DNA from: Oscillospiraceae bacterium
GTDB lineage: Bacteria; Bacillota; Clostridia; Oscillospirales; Oscillospiraceae
Length of the DNA: 8,544 nt
NCBI GenBank assembly: GCA_017557265.1
Contig: JAFZAM010000112.1
Coordinates: forward strand, 1 to 8,544
Direction of reading: 5' to 3'
Shown here: piece by piece, positions 5,775 to 8,544 of the stretch
How positions within the stretch are numbered: the stretch's first letter is position 1
Layout of the letters: every line of letters starts with the position of its first letter
Program-made: the position numbers and the translations under genes
The notes under the pieces: model-generated
Told to the model about the DNA's origin: nothing
Seen by the model: only the letters and a program-made list of their open reading frames with translations
The model's database searches: none

Positions 5775-6787
5775 CACTTGGCCTCCTTTCCGGCCTCGGC
5801 CTTGAGCTTGCGCCTGTATTCGCGCGTCACGCCGAAGCGGCGGCCGCGGAACGCCTTGTCGAGCAGCCACGCGCAGACGTTCATGACCAGTATCGCGTAG
5901 CTCACGCCCTCGACGTAGGAGCCGAAATAGCGTATGAAGACGGTTATCAGGCCGCAGCCTATGCCGAAGACGACCTGCGCTACGCTCCCGACGGGGGAGG
6001 TCGTGTAGTCGGTCGCCATGAATATCGCGCCGAGCATGAGGCCGCCGGAGCAGAGATTCCACGCCGTCCACGTAAGCCTCTCGTTGCCGCGCGGGAAGAT
6101 GAATGTCAGCACGGCGACCGTGAGGATGAAGGCGAGCGGTATGCGCAGGGAGATGACCTTCCGGATGAGAAGGTATATCCCGCCCAGCAGCAGCGCGACG
6201 GCGCTTATCTCGCCTATGCAGCCGCCCGTGCGCCCGAAGAAGGCGCTCAGCAGGTCTATGCTCTCGGGAATGGCCGAGACGTGCAGCGAGGCGAGCGGGG
6301 TCGCCGAGGTGACGGCGTCCGCGCCTATGTTGAAGAATCCCTCGTACGACTGCGGAGCCATCCAAGTCGTCATCAGCACCGGCCACGAGAAGAGGAACGC
6401 GCGCCCCGCGAGAGCGGGATTTACGAAGTTCTTTCCGAGGCCGCCGAAGAGCTGCTTTACGATGACAATGGCGAAGAACGCGCCGACGACGGGTATCCAC
6501 CACGGAGCCGTGGCGGGCAGCGTGAAGGCGAGCAGCATACCCGTCACGACGGCCGAGAGGTCGCCGACGGGGCTGTCCTTTTTCATTATCCTGCAGTAGA
6601 GGAACTCGAATACCACGCACGCCGCGACGCTTATAAGCGTCAGCAGCAGCGCGCGGAAGCCAAACATGTAGCAGCCGGCGATGAGCGCGGGGATAAGCGC
6701 GATCACGACGTCGAGCATGATGCTCCGCGTGTCGTCGGGCGCCCTCAGATGGGGCGAGGAAGTAACTCTCAGTTTCGTTTCATCCAT
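5774..6787 (-). CDS. rnfD: Rnf complex subunit D, integral membrane flavoprotein
   Basis: RnfD, 337 residues, is a polytopic membrane subunit related to NqrB of Na+-translocating NADH:quinone reductase. It carries a covalently bound FMN and is implicated in the ion path. Recognisable segments are SPHLRAPDDTRSIMLDVVIA (11-30), the glycine-rich KNFVNPALAGRAFLFSWP (119-136), the flavinylation motif DAVTSATPLA (157-166) with Thr163 the predicted FMN residue, and the late conserved ATDYTTSPVGS (258-268). About nine or ten hydrophobic segments are visible, and a basic C-terminal tail ends the protein. Its length fits clostridial RnfD. The gene starts 6 nt after the rnfC stop with GGAAGGA upstream, and its stop shares one base with the rnfG start. 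Start and end both look normal. Confidence 0.96.
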   Translation of the reverse strand: MDETKLRVTSSPHLRAPDDTRSIMLDVVIALIPALIAGCYMFGFRALLLTLISVAACVVFEFLYCRIMKKDSPVGDLSAVVTGMLLAFTLPATAPWWIPVVGAFFAIVIVKQLFGGLGKNFVNPALAGRAFLFSWPVLMTTWMAPQSYEGFFNIGADAVTSATPLASLHVSAIPESIDLLSAFFGRTGGCIGEISAVALLLGGIYLLIRKVISLRIPLAFILTVAVLTFIFPRGNERLTWTAWNLCSGGLMLGAIFMATDYTTSPVGSVAQVVFGIGCGLITVFIRYFGSYVEGVSYAILVMNVCAWLLDKAFRGRRFGVTREYRRKLKAEAGKEAK

Positions 6788-6793
6788 ATCGCT

Positions 6794-8101
6794 TCACTTC
6801 CTTCCCGCGGCGTTGAGCTTCTGCTTTGCCGAGCGTATCGACTGGACCAGAGGCAGCCTGCCCGGGCATATATAGGCGCAGCTGCCGCACTCCATGCAGT
6901 CTCTGACGTTGAGCTTCGTGAGCATGTCGAGATCGCTCTTGCGCTCGTACATGTAGAGGTAGAGCGGGCTGAGATGCATCGGGCATACGCCGACGCATCT
7001 GCCGCAGCGGATGCAGGTCGGGTTTTTCGCCGACGGCGCGTCGCCGAGGGCGAGGACGGAGCCCGTCGCCTTGAGGACGGGGACGTCGATATCGAATACG
7101 GCGCTGCCCATCATGGGGCCGCCCATGACGACCTTGAAATAGCCGTCCCTGACGCCGCCGGCCGCGTCGAGGAGCGCGCGGACGGGCGTGCCTACGCGGA
7201 TGCGGAAGTTGCCGGGCTCCTTTACGCCCGGGCCGGAGACCGTCACTATGCGGTCTATCGCCGGGACGCCCTGCTCGACGGCGCGCCATACGCCCCACGC
7301 CGTATAGGCGTTGAAGACGGCGCAGCCGACGTCGGCGGGGAGCCCTCCGGGCGGGACCTCGCGGCCCGTGACGGCTCTGATGAGCTGCTTTTCCGCGCCC
7401 TGCGGGTAGCGCGTGCGGAAGACCTTGAGCTCGACGCCCGGGTCGCCCGCGATAATTTCGCGCAGGCGCTTTATCGCGTCCTTTTTGTTGGCCTCGGTGC
7501 CTATATAGACCTTGTCGAGCCCGAGCGCGTCGCGCAGGAGCTTCGCGCCCGCGACGACGTGCTCGCCGTCCTCGAGGAGGAGGCGGTGGTCGCAGGTGAT
7601 GAAGGGCTCGCATTCGGAGGCGTTGATGATGACCGTGTCGGCCTTGCCCATCGCGCCCTGCAGCTTGAAGAAGGCGGGGAAGGCGGCTCCGCCCGCGCCG
7701 ACTATGCCGGCGTCGTGCATTATGTCAACCAACTTCGCGGGGTCGGCCGCGACCTCTTCCGCATGCGGCTTTATCGTATCGGCCGGGGTGTCCAGCCCGT
7801 CGTTTTCGATGACGATGGTCATGACGTGCGTGCCGTTGGGATGGAGCATGGGCTCTATCTTCCTGACCGTGCCCGAGACGCTCGAATGGATCGGCGCGGA
7901 GAGGGGAGCGTCCGTGTCGGCTATGACCTGACCCATGCAGACGCGGTCCCCGACGGCGACGAGCGGCGCGCAGGGAGCGCCGACGTGCATGGAAACGGGG
8001 ATCGTGACCAGCTCGGGGGCGGGAAGCGGCTTTACGGCGCAGCCGGAGGTCAGCTCCTTGCCGCCCGCGGGGTGGACGCCGCCCCGAAATCCGTGAGTCA
8101 A
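6794..8101 (-). CDS. rnfC: Rnf complex subunit C, NADH-interacting iron-sulfur flavoprotein-like subunit
   Basis: RnfC, 435 residues, is the peripheral cytoplasmic subunit thought to exchange electrons with NAD(H). Seen in order: the N-terminal GFRGGVHP (4-11) and barrel-like region; a complex I 51-kDa-like nucleotide-binding part with GAGGAAFP (135-142), INASECEP (159-166) and YPQGAEKQLI (232-241); a SLBB-like region; and two ferredoxin motifs, CIRCGRCVGVCP (363-374) and CMECGSCAYICP (402-413). It lacks the long alanine-rich C-terminal extension of enterobacterial RsxC, as is usual in Clostridia. The start is a TTG (8101-8099): AGGAGGAG stands 6 nt upstream, the TTG begins a family-typical N-terminus, and the next in-frame ATG is residue 38. 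It is the first gene of the operon, 36 nt or so below a predicted promoter. Confidence 0.96.
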   Translation of the reverse strand: MTHGFRGGVHPAGGKELTSGCAVKPLPAPELVTIPVSMHVGAPCAPLVAVGDRVCMGQVIADTDAPLSAPIHSSVSGTVRKIEPMLHPNGTHVMTIVIENDGLDTPADTIKPHAEEVAADPAKLVDIMHDAGIVGAGGAAFPAFFKLQGAMGKADTVIINASECEPFITCDHRLLLEDGEHVVAGAKLLRDALGLDKVYIGTEANKKDAIKRLREIIAGDPGVELKVFRTRYPQGAEKQLIRAVTGREVPPGGLPADVGCAVFNAYTAWGVWRAVEQGVPAIDRIVTVSGPGVKEPGNFRIRVGTPVRALLDAAGGVRDGYFKVVMGGPMMGSAVFDIDVPVLKATGSVLALGDAPSAKNPTCIRCGRCVGVCPMHLSPLYLYMYERKSDLDMLTKLNVRDCMECGSCAYICPGRLPLVQSIRSAKQKLNAAGRK

Positions 8102-8107
8102 TTCTAT

Positions 8108-8115
8108 CTCCTCCT
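8108..8115 (-). promoter_or_regulatory. Ribosome binding site deciding the TTG start of rnfC
   Basis: AGGAGGAG on the minus strand stands 6 nt before TTG (8101-8099). The spacing is optimal for this codon and no ATG or GTG start is available at a similar distance. The strong site may offset the weak start codon of the first operon gene. Confidence 0.85.
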
Positions 8116-8143
8116 GTGGGTTAAACTTATACGCTTACTATTT

Positions 8144-8172
8144 AACATAGCACAACGGCGAATTGATGTCTA
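8144..8172 (-). promoter_or_regulatory. Predicted promoter of the rnf-cysK operon
   Basis: Reading the minus strand, a -35 element TAGACA (8172-8167, five of six consensus bases) is followed by a 17-nt spacer and a -10 element TATGTT (8149-8144) that carries an extended TG one base upstream (TGCTATGTT). Transcription should start near 8137, about 36 nt before the rnfC TTG. A second candidate -10, TATAAG at about 8125-8120 with TTGTGC 18 nt upstream, is weaker. The -35 lies within the inverted repeat listed separately, which suggests control at this promoter. Confidence 0.6.
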
Positions 8173-8187
8173 TATCCAAGATAGACA
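8167..8187. promoter_or_regulatory. 21-bp inverted repeat over the rnf promoter -35, candidate operator
   Basis: Half-sites TGTCTAT (8167-8173) and ATAGACA (8181-8187) are perfect inverted repeats separated by 7 nt. One half contains the predicted -35 of the rnf promoter, and the dyad centre is about 40 nt upstream of the predicted start, a position typical of class II activator sites. The inner CTAT-N7-ATAG resembles the spacing of LysR-family sites. As RNA, a 7-bp AT-rich stem would be weak, and no T-tract follows, so a terminator is unlikely. No regulator gene lies in the window, so the cognate protein is unknown. Confidence 0.5.
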
Positions 8188-8258
8188 AGTAAAGTTAAAA
8201 AGCTATAACAGTTTAATGCAGTATATTGATAAAAACGAATAAAGAAGCGCCCCGGCAG

Positions 8259-8287
8259 TTGCCAACGCGGAGAATATATGGTATATT
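8259..8287 (+). promoter_or_regulatory. Predicted sigma-70 promoter of the acetolactate synthase-like gene
   Basis: TTGCCA (8259-8264) and TATATT (8282-8287) are spaced by 17 nt. The expected start is near 8294, leaving a leader of about 37 nt before the GTG at 8332. That leader is too short for a classical attenuator or T-box. A small GGCA-GT-TGCC palindrome (8254-8263) overlaps the -35 element. Confidence 0.6.
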
Positions 8288-8331
8288 TATCGGAACAGCA
8301 CTAATAAAAAACGGCGAAAGGAGGGGGAAGC

Positions 8332-8544
8332 GTGAAAAAGAGCGGAGCCGCGATAGCGGTCGCCTGCCTTATAGAGCAGGGAGTGGACACCGTCTTCGGC
8401 TATCCCGGAGTCAGCGTGCTGAAGATATACGACGAGCTTTACAAAAACAGACGGAGCATCCGCCACATACTGACGTCCCACGAGCAGGGCGCCGCCCACG
8501 CCGCCGACGGGTACGCGCGCGCCACGCGCCGCACCGGCGTCTGC
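8332..8544 (+). CDS. Acetolactate synthase large subunit-like TPP enzyme (N-terminal 71 residues only)
   Basis: The gene runs off the right edge after exactly 71 codons. The fragment is the start of the N-terminal TPP-binding (Pyr) domain: GVDTVFGYPGVSVLKIYDEL (17-36) and SHEQGAAHAADGYARA (49-64), with Glu51 the predicted catalytic glutamate that activates the thiazolium cofactor. This pattern is closest to acetolactate synthase large subunit (IlvB), which condenses two pyruvate molecules, or pyruvate and 2-oxobutyrate, for valine, leucine and isoleucine synthesis. Other family members such as glyoxylate carboligase or sulfopyruvate-type decarboxylases cannot be excluded from this part; GYPGVSV replaces the more usual GYPGGAV. 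The start is a GTG (8332-8334) with AAAGGAGGGGG (8317-8327) 4 nt upstream. It is divergent from rnfC across 230 bp. A small subunit (ilvN/ilvH), if present, lies beyond the window. Confidence 0.82.
   Translation, partial: MKKSGAAIAVACLIEQGVDTVFGYPGVSVLKIYDELYKNRRSIRHILTSHEQGAAHAADGYARATRRTGVC

Noticed and set aside
5775..6620. Upstream extension of the rnfG frame by 282 codons, overlapping rnfD
   Set aside because: The extension is Arg/His-rich noise in another frame of rnfD. The RnfG N-terminal membrane helix and a strong ribosome binding site mark the true start at 5774.
8167..8187. The dyad as an intrinsic terminator or riboswitch element
   Set aside because: The stem is short and AT-rich with a 7-nt loop and no T-tract on either strand. 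It also lies upstream of the predicted start for rnf and well upstream of that of the rightward gene.
6281..8242. A 653-codon open frame on the plus strand, antisense to rnfC and part of rnfD
   Set aside because: It lies opposite two genes with unmistakable Rnf motifs, has an Arg/Ala/Asp/Glu-rich low-complexity composition with no recognisable domain, and no ribosome binding site. GC-rich coding DNA that avoids TTA, CTA and TCA codons gives long open antisense frames.
8102..8331. Ilv-type leader peptide or T-box upstream of the acetolactate-synthase-like gene
   Set aside because: No short frame with a run of branched-chain codons, no T-box sequence, and no terminator/antiterminator pair is visible. 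The predicted leader is only about 37 nt.
1..8544. Mobile elements, CRISPR arrays, defence systems or RNA genes
   Set aside because: No terminal inverted repeats, transposase or integrase motifs, repeated spacers or tRNA-like cloverleaf were seen. Base composition and codon choice look uniform apart from the AT-rich promoter regions.

Overview
This window comes from a GC-rich, strictly coding-dense bacterial chromosome. It reads as an anaerobe, most likely a member of the Bacillota (class Clostridia). The reasons are an intact Rnf operon in the order C-D-G-E-A-B with a short, clostridial-size RnfC; AGGAGG-type ribosome binding sites almost throughout; a MurC of the kind common in Clostridia; and a diacylglycerol-glucosyltransferase-like gene. 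Frequent ATA isoleucine codons in a GC-rich background are notable. Another GC-rich anaerobic lineage such as Synergistota cannot be excluded from sequence alone.

Left part (1-2151). A truncated gene on the minus strand (1-176) encodes the N-terminus of an MGDG-synthase/UgtP-type glycolipid glycosyltransferase. It is divergent from murC (255-1625, plus), which adds L-alanine to UDP-MurNAc; a near-consensus sigma-70 promoter for murC lies between them. After a short GC-rich hairpin comes a small MaoC/PhaJ-type hotdog hydratase gene (1679-2098). A strong intrinsic terminator (2111-2151) closes this transcript and separates it from the convergent operon.

Main part (2154-8101, minus strand). A seven-gene operon reads rnfC-rnfD-rnfG-rnfE-rnfA-rnfB-cysK, with junctions ranging from an 8-nt overlap to 16-nt gaps. 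The six Rnf proteins should form the membrane complex that moves electrons between reduced ferredoxin and NAD+ and couples this to Na+ or H+ translocation. All key cofactor motifs are visible: two 4Fe-4S motifs in RnfC, flavinylation motifs in RnfD and RnfG, paired membrane cysteines in RnfA and RnfE, and an iron-sulfur-rich RnfB. The seventh gene, a cysteine-synthase-fold PLP enzyme with divergent active-site motifs, starts 2 nt after the rnfB stop.

Right end (8102-8544). A 230-bp AT-rich divergent intergenic region holds a predicted promoter for the rnf operon, whose -35 element lies inside a 21-bp inverted repeat, and a predicted promoter for the rightward gene. That gene (8332 to the window edge) begins an acetolactate-synthase-type TPP enzyme.

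I see no mobile element, CRISPR array, tRNA, rRNA or defence system. Most of the window is conserved core metabolism. The points worth a second look are the cysK-like gene attached to the rnf operon, its unusual motifs, and the dyad over the rnf promoter.
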